From NCBI GenBank assembly GCA_025454925.1, contig JALONM010000019.1, forward strand, positions 1 through 62,384: a stretch of DNA of 62,384 nucleotides, read 5' to 3'. Shown piece after piece: positions 34,893 through 43,739 of the stretch. Position numbers and translations under genes: made by a program. Position 1 is the first letter of the stretch; every line of letters begins with the position of its first letter. The notes beneath the pieces are model-generated. The model was not told the origin of the DNA and did not search any database. It saw only the letters and a program-made list of their open reading frames with translations. The stretch is from Cytophagaceae bacterium (GTDB lineage: Bacteria; Bacteroidota; Bacteroidia; Cytophagales; Cytophagaceae).

Positions 34893-35579
34893 CTACTGTT
34901 TCAATCCTGAAACGACTACAACAAATTCCCCTTTGGGTTCATGTTGTATAAAATGTGCGAGTACTTCTTCTACAGATCCTCGAACGGTTTGTTCAAATTT
35001 TTTTGTCAGCTCTCGCGATACGGAAATGTAACGTTCTGCACCGCCCTCTTCTTTCAGTTGCTCCAACAGTTTGATCATACGATGTGGAGATTCGTAAAGC
35101 ACGGTTGTGTATTCCGATTGAAGAATAAATCGAACGGCTGTTTGCCTGCCCTTTTTATGGGGTAAAAAGCCATAGAAGAAAAATTGATCGCAGGGTAAGC
35201 CTGAGTTGACCAGGGCTGGCACGAAGGCGGTGGCTCCGGGAAGGCTTTCTACGGAAATGCCTGCCTGTATGCAGGCGCGAACCAACAAAAATCCAGGATC
35301 GGAAATGCCGGGGGTACCGGCATCGGTAACCAAGGCGAAGTGTTCCCCTTGTTTCAACCTGTTTACGAGAGAAGCTAGTACAGCATGCTCGTTGTGGGCA
35401 TGGTAACTTTGCAAAGGTGTTTTAATCTGAAAATGTTCCAGCAGCGAACGGCTGGTGCGAGTATCTTCGGCCAAAATGAGGTCTACCTGTTTAAGCACCT
35501 GAAGCGCTCTCAACGTAATGTCATCGAGATTTCCGATGGGTGTTGGAACTAAAACAAGAGATGCAGAAAAGGAAGACAT
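34893..35579 (-). CDS. rsmI: 16S rRNA 2'-O-ribose C1402 methyltransferase
   Basis: 228-residue SAM-dependent tetrapyrrole-methylase-fold enzyme that 2'-O-methylates C1402 of 16S rRNA. Signatures are LVLVPTPIGNLDDITLRAL at 7-25, LAEDTRTSRSLLEHF, VTDAGTPGISDPG and YESPHRMIKLLEQL. It lacks the extra C-terminal domain of E. coli RsmI (286 residues), as in many Bacteroidetes. Downstream of the pterin dehydratase gene by 30 nt, likely one transcript. Confidence 0.95.
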   Translation of the reverse strand: MSSFSASLVLVPTPIGNLDDITLRALQVLKQVDLILAEDTRTSRSLLEHFQIKTPLQSYHAHNEHAVLASLVNRLKQGEHFALVTDAGTPGISDPGFLLVRACIQAGISVESLPGATAFVPALVNSGLPCDQFFFYGFLPHKKGRQTAVRFILQSEYTTVLYESPHRMIKLLEQLKEEGGAERYISVSRELTKKFEQTVRGSVEEVLAHFIQHEPKGEFVVVVSGLKQ

Positions 35580-35609
35580 AGGGGTGGATTTCTTCAGGAA
35601 ATAAATTCG

Positions 35610-35840
35610 TTATACGAGGGCATCAATGGCTTTGGCCAATATACGATCGCGATCGGTTACGATGTTGCCTGCATCGTGTGTGGAAAGTTGAATATCCACT
35701 TTGTTCCAGGCATTGCTCCAGGTAGGATGGTGATCCATTTTTTCTGCCAGCATGGCTACGCGTGTCATAAAAGCAAAGGCTTCGGAAAAATCGTTGAACA
35801 CAAAGGATTTGCATAGGGCATTATTTTCTTCCTTCCACAT
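35610..35840 (-). CDS. 4a-hydroxytetrahydrobiopterin dehydratase (PCD/DCoH family)
   Basis: 76 residues, a short but complete pterin-4a-carbinolamine dehydratase. It has the [33 protein letters not shown] signature in two parts: DHHP (catalytic histidines, ~36-38) and THDAG. It recycles pterin cofactor after aromatic hydroxylation; some relatives in bacteria without such hydroxylases act in other pterin or molybdopterin steps. No hydroxylase is in the window. Overlaps the upstream small gene by 20 nt. Confidence 0.9.
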   Translation of the reverse strand: MWKEENNALCKSFVFNDFSEAFAFMTRVAMLAEKMDHHPTWSNAWNKVDIQLSTHDAGNIVTDRDRILAKAIDALV

Positions 35841-36012
35841 GGCTGCTGTCTTTTAAACGTTTGGTGGTGTGATCGAGTCGGTATTTGTAAATGGTTTGCT
35901 TGCGTTTTTCCCACGGTGGGCTTGTTTGGTATGCCATGTGTATGGTAAAAGCAATGACCACCAGCACAAACAGAGCCCCCGTTACCATTACAATTTTCGC
36001 ATTGCGACTCAT
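35821..36012 (-). CDS. Small single-pass membrane protein, unknown function
   Basis: 63 residues: a membrane helix at ~8-29 ([21 protein letters not shown]) and a basic cytoplasmic tail with [20 protein letters not shown]. It starts 5 nt after the kup stop and overlaps the next gene by 20 nt, so its place in an operon supports it being real. No family recognised. Confidence 0.65.
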   Translation of the reverse strand: MSRNAKIVMVTGALFVLVVIAFTIHMAYQTSPPWEKRKQTIYKYRLDHTTKRLKDSSHVEGRK

Positions 36013-36016
36013 GAAG

Positions 36017-38008
36017 TTATTGTACGCGTTTCAGTTCAAAATCATCCTTAGGAGAAATAATCAAAGGCACTTTCTCCACCACCACGGAACTGGTATCGAG
36101 GCCGAAGGCACTTGGCTCCGACAAAGACATTTCTTTCAGAAGAAAATGTCCGTCCATCACAATTTGTTCCAACGGTGTAAGTTCGTTGTCGTGGCTCAAA
36201 TGTTTTTCCAATACGACAAAGCGGAAATCACCAATCACATTTCTGTTTTTAAGTGAATTGTAGCGTGAAGTAAAATCAACTTCTTTGTTACGCACCATAT
36301 CTTCCACCACTTTTCTGAAATACAAATTCACTTTCTGTTCCACCCGGAATCCCAGGCGAAAATCGATGCGCACCAAATCATTAGGCAAAATTACATCTAC
36401 CTTATATTCCATGGTATAAGGTTCGTCAACCACATCAATATGCACGAACCAATACACATCGGCGCGTTTGGGTTGCTTATTAAAAATGGAATACATGATT
36501 TTCGATTCGATATGCTTGGGATTATCGGCGCTGGAAAGGTATACGAGGTGTGTAGCGTATTTAGGAATGGACATATCGTGGCTTAATTCCACGAGCATAT
36601 CGTGATACTCTTCCAACAACACAAATTCTGTAAGTCGGTTTTTAATTTTTCGCGACGCATACCAGATCCACATCACCATCATAATCAAACCGGCGATGAG
36701 CAGGGTTACATATCCCAGGTGCAGGAATTTTTTAAGATTGGCGACCAGAAATGCTAATTCGATAGAAAGAAAAACCAACAGCATTCCAAGCACATAAATG
36801 TAATGCACCCTTTTTAGAATAAGTAACCAATACGACAACAGGAGCGTCGTCATGAGCATGGTTAAACTGATGGCCAATCCATACGCACCTTCCATGTTGC
36901 TGGATTCGCGAAACAAGAGTACCACGAAAATACAGCCGGCCAGCAAGAGCCAGTTAATGCTGGGCACATAGATCTGACCTTTCTGATTGGTAGGATACAC
37001 GATGCGTACTTTGGGCCACAAGTTTAACCGTATGGCTTCGCTGATAAGTGTATAGGATCCGGAGATAAGCGCCTGAGAGGCAATGATGGCAGCCATGGTA
37101 GCTACCGCAATACCTATCCAAAGGAACCAGGGCGGCATGATTTCGAAAAACGGATTGAGGGCGATGCTGGAATGTGGATCACCGGAAGGGTCTACCAGGT
37201 AGGTTCCAACGCGGGAAGAAGAGAGTAACCAGGCACCCTGACCAAAATAATTTACGAGTAAACAAATTTTCACAAAGGTCCAACTCACCCGAATGTTCTT
37301 TCGCCCACAATGACCGAGATCGGAATAGAGCGCTTCTGCCCCAGTAGTACAGAGAAATACAGCACCCAGAAGCCAGAAACCACCGGGATAATTAACCAAC
37401 ATGTTAAAGGCATAATAGGGATTGATGGCTTTAAATATGGTAGGGTCTTTCAGGATTTGATTGGCGCCCAAAATAAAAAGCATGGAAAACCAAATAAACA
37501 TGATGGGGCCGAAACTGCTTCCCATGAATTTAGTACCGAAGCGCTGCACAAGGAATAATAAAATCAGAATGAAAATAACGATGGGTACTGTATCTATTTC
37601 CGGCATTCTGATCTTCAAACCTTCCACGGCGGAGGATACTGAAATGGGTGGTGTAATGATGCCATCGGCAAGCAAGGCTGCGCCACCGATAATGGCTGGC
37701 CATACCAGGCGTGGATTGCGTCGACGCAGCAAGGCGAACAAAGAAAAGATCCCTCCTTCTCCTTTGTTATCGGCGCGCAAGGTAAGCATCACATACTTGA
37801 TGGTTGTCTGCATAAAAAGCGTCCAGAAAACACAGGAGAGCCCACCGAGCACCAGATCCGGATTGATTTGATCTGAACCGATGATGGCTTTCATCACATA
37901 TAATGGGGAAGTACCGATGTCTCCAAAAATAATCCCGAGGGTAACGAGCAAACCTGCAGCGCTGAGCTTATCTACAGAGCTGGAGTGGGATGAAGAGTCT
38001 AACGACAT
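36017..38008 (-). CDS. kup: Low-affinity potassium transporter, KUP/HAK family
   Basis: 663 residues from ATG 38008 (MSLDSSSHSS). The frame is open to 38146 but the extra 46 residues are not family sequence. Twelve membrane segments; the family marker GIIFGDIGTSPLYV lies at ~20-33, with GEGGIFSLFALLRRR and TGAEALYSDLGHCGR downstream; a C-terminal cytoplasmic domain of ~180 residues follows. It imports K+ with protons. Probably separately transcribed from the gene at 38149 given the 140-nt gap. Confidence 0.95.
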   Translation of the reverse strand: MSLDSSSHSSSVDKLSAAGLLVTLGIIFGDIGTSPLYVMKAIIGSDQINPDLVLGGLSCVFWTLFMQTTIKYVMLTLRADNKGEGGIFSLFALLRRRNPRLVWPAIIGGAALLADGIITPPISVSSAVEGLKIRMPEIDTVPIVIFILILLFLVQRFGTKFMGSSFGPIMFIWFSMLFILGANQILKDPTIFKAINPYYAFNMLVNYPGGFWLLGAVFLCTTGAEALYSDLGHCGRKNIRVSWTFVKICLLVNYFGQGAWLLSSSRVGTYLVDPSGDPHSSIALNPFFEIMPPWFLWIGIAVATMAAIIASQALISGSYTLISEAIRLNLWPKVRIVYPTNQKGQIYVPSINWLLLAGCIFVVLLFRESSNMEGAYGLAISLTMLMTTLLLSYWLLILKRVHYIYVLGMLLVFLSIELAFLVANLKKFLHLGYVTLLIAGLIMMVMWIWYASRKIKNRLTEFVLLEEYHDMLVELSHDMSIPKYATHLVYLSSADNPKHIESKIMYSIFNKQPKRADVYWFVHIDVVDEPYTMEYKVDVILPNDLVRIDFRLGFRVEQKVNLYFRKVVEDMVRNKEVDFTSRYNSLKNRNVIGDFRFVVLEKHLSHDNELTPLEQIVMDGHFLLKEMSLSEPSAFGLDTSSVVVEKVPLIISPKDDFELKRVQ

Positions 38009-38148
38009 AGGAAATTGGTCATTTGAGGTCCAATTTAATAAAAAACTAAGATGCCTGCCAAGTCGCAGGAAAAAATTAGCCTGGAGGAAGTTTGGCATGA
38101 AGAAATTGAAACAACTAAGTGACAAGCTTGTATTCCAATTCCCCAAAC

Positions 38149-39801
38149 TTAGTTAGCAGCCTGGCCAAGGAGAGACCGCCGAAAACTTGGTTCCCTCACT
38201 AAATCACGCATCGAAAAAATGCAAAAGTCTGCATCCGCATACACGGGATGCACGGGAGCCATGCGGTAGGAGGATTTTGCTTCCAGAATGAAGTAATCGA
38301 GTGTAAAATGGGAAGACGCTTCTATCCAATCCGAAGGTTGTAATTGTTGGTAATGGGAATACCGGTGCAGTACCGGGTTTGATTGCCTTGTCCAATTTTT
38401 CTTATCGCCATATATAAGACGTGCCCGATGGTAATATTCCAGAAAAGCGTCTTCGTGGAAAGGAAAACACTCTCCGGCAAACACAGCGCGTCTGGCGAGA
38501 TAGCGCACATCCATTTCATCGATGATAAATTCCTGAGTAGCGATAACCGCATCAGGCGGCGTATGGGATCGAATCCAGGCCAAACAGGGCTTGTCTTTTT
38601 CTACCGGTGGATTGTCGATGGAAAAAAGCACGTAGCAAAACAATGCGGCACATCCTGCAGCCATTCCTCCTTGCACCTTTAAGGAACTTATCCAGCCCCA
38701 CGATTGCCCTCGGATCGCCCGATCTGGCATCCAGGTAGCAAACAAGTAGGCATACATTAAAATCAATGCCCATGCCGTAAAGAGCAGGTAGCGACTGGGC
38801 CCCAGGATGCAAAAGAATTTTACCGGATATTTCTCTACCCATATCCATTGAATCAACAGAATTGCATGCAAGCCCAACAAAACAACTGCACTGGCTTTCA
38901 GTAACCAATGTATTTTATTTTTCCAGGCATACCCCGCCACTCCGAGCAAGAGAATCAGCACCCAGAAATACACGAGCTTGGTACTGAAGGCCATGGATCC
39001 AAACTGGGAAGGTAAATAATGTGGCGCGTGCTTGTACTCGATGTAAATTTTAAAAAAGCTGGAAACGTCCAGGGGTGTTTGTGGACTAAAAAAATAGGCC
39101 TGTGCTACTAAAGGTAGTACCACGGAAATTAAGGTAACAACCGAAAGTAAGAGATCATTGCGGAAGGATTTCCAATAATACCAGACTGAAACCATCGTAA
39201 AAAAAATTCCCAGACTGGGATGCAAGGCCAGACAGGCCACAAGAGCGGGGATCGCTTTCCAATGAGGAAAGCTGTGCAGTGCTAGCAAGCCAAACAGTAT
39301 CGAAAGATTATGGGCATTGGCATCGGGCTGCAGGGGCGGCCACCAGGCCATGGCAAAAAAATGAGGGGCATACGAGTTGCTGCACATGAGCATGCAAGCC
39401 AGTGCGACGAATAAATTCCGGACACTATTTTTCTCTGAGGTCAATTGATGCAGCCATTTGGTAATAACCAAGAAGTAGGCAACCGGAATGGCAATTATCA
39501 GCAATAGCTTCACAAAGTACAAGGCCCCATACCAGTGGCCTCCAAAAAGTGCCGCTAAGGCATGAATCAAATATCCCCACACATGTCGTGCATTGGGTAG
39601 TTGGGAAGCATTGGTAAAAAAATCCTGAGGAATAAAATTGACATCCTTTTTTCTTTCCCAGAAAGGAAGCATGTCAATGTCGTTGTATTGATAAGCGCTG
39701 AGCCCCTGTATGGAGAGAGGAATCAACGCGGATAGCACGATGGCCAGAACCAGGCTACGATCGCTCAATGGTATTGAATTGGTTTCCTTCTCTGCAATCA
39801 T
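38149..39801 (-). CDS. Polytopic membrane protein, possibly a GT-C-like glycosyltransferase
   Basis: 550 residues with about 10-12 membrane segments. The N-terminal loop between the first two has acidic residues (YQYNDIDMLPFWERKKDVNF), which is where GT-C enzymes hold catalytic Asp/Glu; a large soluble part follows the last helix (~420-550). This is suggestive only. The ATG overlaps the MBOAT stop (TAATG), so it is co-translated with the acyltransferase and probably acts on the same exported glycan. Confidence 0.65.
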   Translation of the reverse strand: MIAEKETNSIPLSDRSLVLAIVLSALIPLSIQGLSAYQYNDIDMLPFWERKKDVNFIPQDFFTNASQLPNARHVWGYLIHALAALFGGHWYGALYFVKLLLIIAIPVAYFLVITKWLHQLTSEKNSVRNLFVALACMLMCSNSYAPHFFAMAWWPPLQPDANAHNLSILFGLLALHSFPHWKAIPALVACLALHPSLGIFFTMVSVWYYWKSFRNDLLLSVVTLISVVLPLVAQAYFFSPQTPLDVSSFFKIYIEYKHAPHYLPSQFGSMAFSTKLVYFWVLILLLGVAGYAWKNKIHWLLKASAVVLLGLHAILLIQWIWVEKYPVKFFCILGPSRYLLFTAWALILMYAYLFATWMPDRAIRGQSWGWISSLKVQGGMAAGCAALFCYVLFSIDNPPVEKDKPCLAWIRSHTPPDAVIATQEFIIDEMDVRYLARRAVFAGECFPFHEDAFLEYYHRARLIYGDKKNWTRQSNPVLHRYSHYQQLQPSDWIEASSHFTLDYFILEAKSSYRMAPVHPVYADADFCIFSMRDLVREPSFRRSLLGQAAN

Positions 39802-41255
39802 TAAAATTGGAAATAGATGAACGGTTGCACAGACTCACTTCTCAATTGTATGTAGCCTTGAATAACCAGCAACAGCACCAGAACTTTAAACCAGAAAGGT
39901 GTATCTCTAAACGCATCTTTCCATTGCTGAAAATAGCGATTGTCCATTACATGATACGACAGTCCGAATATAATAAAGAAAAATACCAGGGAGCGGGTTT
40001 GGATAAAAGGCCCCACATAGCTCAAATCCATATCAAAGAAAACTTGCTTTAAAATAAGTATTGCGCCCTCAAAAGTTTCGGCACGAAAAAACACCCATAG
40101 TACAATGACAAAATGAAATGTAAGGGCAATACTGGCAGCACGAGCCAGGCCCGTGGATTTCTTTTTATTGTCGCCACTTACCCATTTATGAAGCCCTAAG
40201 GCAAGTCCGTGCATGGCTCCCCAAAACACAAATTTCCAAGAGGCCCCATGCCAAAAGCCTCCAATCAGCATGGTTAAAAATTGATTAAGATAGGCACGCC
40301 ATTTACCCAAGCGGTTGCCACCTAATGGAATGTATACATAGTCTCGCAGCCACAGCGAAAGAGACATGTGCCAACGACGCCAAAATTCAGTGATGGAAGC
40401 GGCATTGTAAGGCAACGTGAAATTAACTCCCAAGTCGTAGCCCATTAACCTGGCGATGCCAATGGCCATGTCGGAGTACCCTGAAAAGTCGCAGTAAATT
40501 TGTAAGGCATAGCCATAGATGGCCATCAAACTTTCGAAGCCGCTGTAGGTGCCCGGAGCCCCAAAGATCAGATCGTTGTATTGTGCGACAAAGTCGGCCA
40601 ATACCGCTTTTTTAAAGAGCCCTTTAATAATGAAATACATTCCGTAATTCAAGTCGGAGTTTTTAATCACCACTTCTTGCCGAATCTGTGGTAAGAATAA
40701 GCTTGCCCGTACGATAGGCCCCGCCACCAAATGCGGGAAAAAGGTCATGTAAAATGAGTAATCGAGCATGCTCTCGCGAGGTTCAATCTCTCCTTTGTAT
40801 ACATCTACGAGGTAGGAAATTGATTGAAAGGTATAAAAGGAAATGCCAATAGGGAGTATTATATCTAAGGGAGAAAATGGCTGCTGCAGCAGATTGGAAA
40901 TATTTTGCAGCAGAAAATTGGTGTATTTAAAATAAAAAAGAACGCCCAAACTTATTACCAGCGCACATATCAAATAGAATGTCCGCAATGATTTGGCTTT
41001 GGTTCGGTAAAGCAAAAGTGAAAAATAATAATCGGTGAATATGGTAGCCATCAAAACCAAGAGATACCAGCCGCTTGATTTATAGTAGAAGAATAAGCTG
41101 AAGCCAAGCACGTATAAAAGCCGCGATACCGTATGCTTGTATACAATGGCGTAAACAGAAAGGAAAATTATAAAACAAAATAAAAACTCACCGGTATTAA
41201 AGATCATCGGAGCTTCCGGATGATACGATAAAAGATTCGTTATACGTTCGAGCAT
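39801..41255 (-). CDS. MBOAT family O-acyltransferase (AlgI-like)
   Basis: 484-residue integral membrane acyltransferase. Catalytic H336 in GGFWHGASWKFVFWGAMHG and the conserved EFWRRWHMSLSLWLRDYVYIPLGG motif (two parts, H296) mark the AlgI/DltB-type family, which passes acyl groups across the membrane to polysaccharides or teichoic acids. Encoded just after an SGNH protein, the classic partner that finishes the transfer in the periplasm. Confidence 0.93.
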   Translation of the reverse strand: MLERITNLLSYHPEAPMIFNTGEFLFCFIIFLSVYAIVYKHTVSRLLYVLGFSLFFYYKSSGWYLLVLMATIFTDYYFSLLLYRTKAKSLRTFYLICALVISLGVLFYFKYTNFLLQNISNLLQQPFSPLDIILPIGISFYTFQSISYLVDVYKGEIEPRESMLDYSFYMTFFPHLVAGPIVRASLFLPQIRQEVVIKNSDLNYGMYFIIKGLFKKAVLADFVAQYNDLIFGAPGTYSGFESLMAIYGYALQIYCDFSGYSDMAIGIARLMGYDLGVNFTLPYNAASITEFWRRWHMSLSLWLRDYVYIPLGGNRLGKWRAYLNQFLTMLIGGFWHGASWKFVFWGAMHGLALGLHKWVSGDNKKKSTGLARAASIALTFHFVIVLWVFFRAETFEGAILILKQVFFDMDLSYVGPFIQTRSLVFFFIIFGLSYHVMDNRYFQQWKDAFRDTPFWFKVLVLLLVIQGYIQLRSESVQPFIYFQF

Positions 41256-41265
41256 GGCGGTATTC

Positions 41266-42126
41266 TTATAAGCCCGGTGGAGGGTTGGGTTGCAAAATAA
41301 CTGTGGCAGGAAGTCCTTTGTAAAAGCGTGCCGGACGATTCAACTTGACAGGACAACAACTTTTGTGTACGATGTAGCTGGCCACCGAATCCATCCAGAT
41401 GCGGGCAGAAGCCAAAGTAGGGTGTGCGCCATCCCTGGAGCGTGCGTACGTGAGTTTTTTGGATTCAAAATAATGATCGCTGCCCGCGTAACTCACTATC
41501 AAGTCATTGATTCCTGTATCGGGCTTCCAGTTAGGCGGACCAATCCAAACGTAGGGAAGATCTCCCATTTGCCGAACGATGTTGGCTACTAGCGAAGCTC
41601 TGTCTTTTTTAATATCGCGGATAAATAGTTCGTTGGCACCCAAACACAGCAGGACATAGGTGGGTTTATATTTCTTAATGAAATACGATAGTGTATCGCT
41701 GTTTCCATACCACAGGGAAGAAGAACTGTACCAGATGACCGTAACCATGGTATCCCCGTTCTCTTTGCAATAGTCGTACATTCTTCTTCGCAATCCTTCG
41801 AGCATGGAGTCACCAATGAACAGAAACGTTTGACGCGTAGTGTCCATGCTGCGTCGCTCCGGCTTATACGTGGAATCTTTGGGAAGTATCCTGGGGCCAT
41901 CGGTGTTGGTATTGGCGGTTGCCTTTGCCGTGCCAACGCTCTGCAGGCTATCGCCGGCAGGGCCCAGGGTTGAATCTGAGGCGGGACTCAGATATTCGCG
42001 GAGCTCTGTCTTTTTAAGCTTTAGGGTAGCTACTTTTACATCGCCCGGATAAAAAGAATAAGCTGCCAATATCAAAAAAATTATTGTCAGCGCTAGAATT
42101 ACCTTAGGATATGGATTGGCATTCAT
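41266..42126 (-). CDS. SGNH-fold hydrolase/acyltransferase, membrane anchored
   Basis: 286 residues. An N-terminal membrane anchor (~8-25) leads to a Ser/Thr/Pro-rich linker (~45-98) and an SGNH domain with S107 (FIGDSMLEG), N165 (LCLGANE) and the D232-x2-H235 pair (RDGAHPT). The third G block is GNS. It likely acts with the MBOAT protein to O-acetylate a glycan in the periplasm, as AlgJ/X or PatB do. It is 10 nt upstream of the MBOAT gene. Confidence 0.85.
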   Translation of the reverse strand: MNANPYPKVILALTIIFLILAAYSFYPGDVKVATLKLKKTELREYLSPASDSTLGPAGDSLQSVGTAKATANTNTDGPRILPKDSTYKPERRSMDTTRQTFLFIGDSMLEGLRRRMYDYCKENGDTMVTVIWYSSSSLWYGNSDTLSYFIKKYKPTYVLLCLGANELFIRDIKKDRASLVANIVRQMGDLPYVWIGPPNWKPDTGINDLIVSYAGSDHYFESKKLTYARSRDGAHPTLASARIWMDSVASYIVHKSCCPVKLNRPARFYKGLPATVILQPNPPPGL

Positions 42127-42130
42127 GAAA

Positions 42131-42931
42131 TTATTTTTTGCGTTGCTGAAAAAGCCATTGATGTACCGCCGGATTGGCGAAGGTAGGCGTCCAGCTATTG
42201 TGACCTACTTTAGGATATACTGTATATTTTACTTTTTTGTTTCCAGCTTTTTTTAGCGCTGCTACCATATTGGCACTTCGTTGAGGTATAATAACCTTGT
42301 CGTTGCTTCCATGAAAGGCCCAAACCGGCAAATCCTTGATGCGTGACACCATCTTTTCATCTCCGCCACCGCATACCGCAAGCGCCGCAGCAAACAAAGC
42401 AGGCTCCCTGCAAATTGCATCCCAGGTGCCAAATCCTCCCATAGACAATCCTGCAATGTATATTCTCGTGTCATCGATAAACAAACTATCTTTGTATTGC
42501 TTCACCAATTCCAGCAGCATACCGAGCGGCACAGAAACAGAATCTGGCATTTGATTCGATGCAAGCTTCCAATCAACGTTTACCCACTTTTTGCCAGAAG
42601 GACATTGGGGAGCAAGCACAAAGGCCGGGCGCTTGGCTTGATTAGCAGAATCTACAAAAGTGAAAATTCCATTGCACAATTGAGCCTCATTATCCGACCC
42701 TCGCTCCCCAGCCCCATGTAAAAAAACAACCAGCGGTAATTTTGTTTCACCTTTCTGCTGGGGGGCATACCATCGGTACTTCAACGTGTCGCCTTGTGCA
42801 TTGATGTAACTCCTGCGGAGAAATAATTCTTTTTGCGCCCAAGCCACCGTGGTGCTGTTTATCCACAGAAGCAAGGTGGCCATCAATAACAGTAAGCGCT
42901 TGAAAAATGATATTAAAAATACGTGCATCAT
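42131..42931 (-). CDS. Secreted alpha/beta hydrolase (PHB-depolymerase/prolyl-oligopeptidase-like esterase)
   Basis: 266 residues. A signal peptide (~1-32) is followed by an alpha/beta hydrolase with oxyanion motif LHGAGERGSDN at 71-81, nucleophile S163 (AGLSMGGFGTW), acid D211 (HGSNDKVI) and base H244 (KVGHNSW). This class contains glycan deacetylases and feruloyl/xylan esterases. It lies 4 nt upstream of the SGNH gene and could trim the same acylated glycan. Substrate not determined. Confidence 0.88.
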   Translation of the reverse strand: MMHVFLISFFKRLLLLMATLLLWINSTTVAWAQKELFLRRSYINAQGDTLKYRWYAPQQKGETKLPLVVFLHGAGERGSDNEAQLCNGIFTFVDSANQAKRPAFVLAPQCPSGKKWVNVDWKLASNQMPDSVSVPLGMLLELVKQYKDSLFIDDTRIYIAGLSMGGFGTWDAICREPALFAAALAVCGGGDEKMVSRIKDLPVWAFHGSNDKVIIPQRSANMVAALKKAGNKKVKYTVYPKVGHNSWTPTFANPAVHQWLFQQRKK

Positions 42932-43100
42932 GCTTTTTACTCCTCAAAAAGGTTGCCTGAATTTTGACAACTTCTACCTACCACTCTCCAATTTCGGTGC
43001 AATCTCATTTCTGATCAAAAGTACATATTTCTACCTACTATTTTTTAGTAATCGAAGGTATGTACGTGAAAAAAGTGGAAAGATATTCTCCTTTTAGAAT

Positions 43101-43739
43101 TCAGGAATAAATCCTGCGGTGCAGGAATCTTTCAACTACTATCAGATTAGGAATCCAACTCATCCAGGAAACTAATACATACATCTCTACCCCACGGATA
43201 TCCGAAATCATTGGAAGCAGCCATACATAGAGCCTAAGTGTAATAGCACTCAGGGTTAACGCGTAACTGCGATACATGTCTGCTTGGTGTCCTTTGTAAT
43301 CGCCTTTGCGAATGCGAAGAATAGCCCGGCAAGTCCAAAACCACCACAACATAGAAATGAGTAAAAAGGAAATTCGGGCAGGCCAACCACCGTTGGCATA
43401 AAAGGCCATTACCAAGCCTGAAGGTGCTGCCAAAAAAAGGATGGCGAAGGTATATGCAAAGCCCGCTCTGCGATGCCAGAGCGCTCCTTTTTGTTGCCAG
43501 GGTTTATAAAATTGTATAACCCCAGCAAGCAAAACCAAAGGGCTGGTAGCAATGTGTGTGTAAAAAGAAATTCTCCATGCCCAATTGGAGAGTAGCTCTT
43601 GTTTGACTAATAGAAAATCAACTTCGTTGGAAAATGAAAAATATGGAATTGTGATCCTGATCATCAGGAATGAAAAAAAGAAGATGAGCAAGGCGAACAC
43701 CCAATAGAGGTATACCTTTCGAAAATATGGGGCAGGCAT
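43101..43739 (-). CDS. DUF2306 family membrane protein
   Basis: 212 residues from ATG 43739 (MPAPYFRKVYLYW). The frame is open to 43850, but that stretch lies within the TPR gene upstream, whose TGA overlaps this ATG as TGATG. Six or so membrane segments. Conserved histidines are in THIATSPLVLLAGVIQF, LWHRRAGFAYT and GHQADMYRSYALT, as in DUF2306, a family of unknown role with cytochrome-like helices. Confidence 0.82.
   Translation of the reverse strand: MPAPYFRKVYLYWVFALLIFFFSFLMIRITIPYFSFSNEVDFLLVKQELLSNWAWRISFYTHIATSPLVLLAGVIQFYKPWQQKGALWHRRAGFAYTFAILFLAAPSGLVMAFYANGGWPARISFLLISMLWWFWTCRAILRIRKGDYKGHQADMYRSYALTLSAITLRLYVWLLPMISDIRGVEMYVLVSWMSWIPNLIVVERFLHRRIYS

Noticed and set aside
38009-38146. 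Upstream start for the KUP transporter
   Set aside because: The extra 46 residues are not family-like; the ATG at 38008 gives the normal N-terminus.
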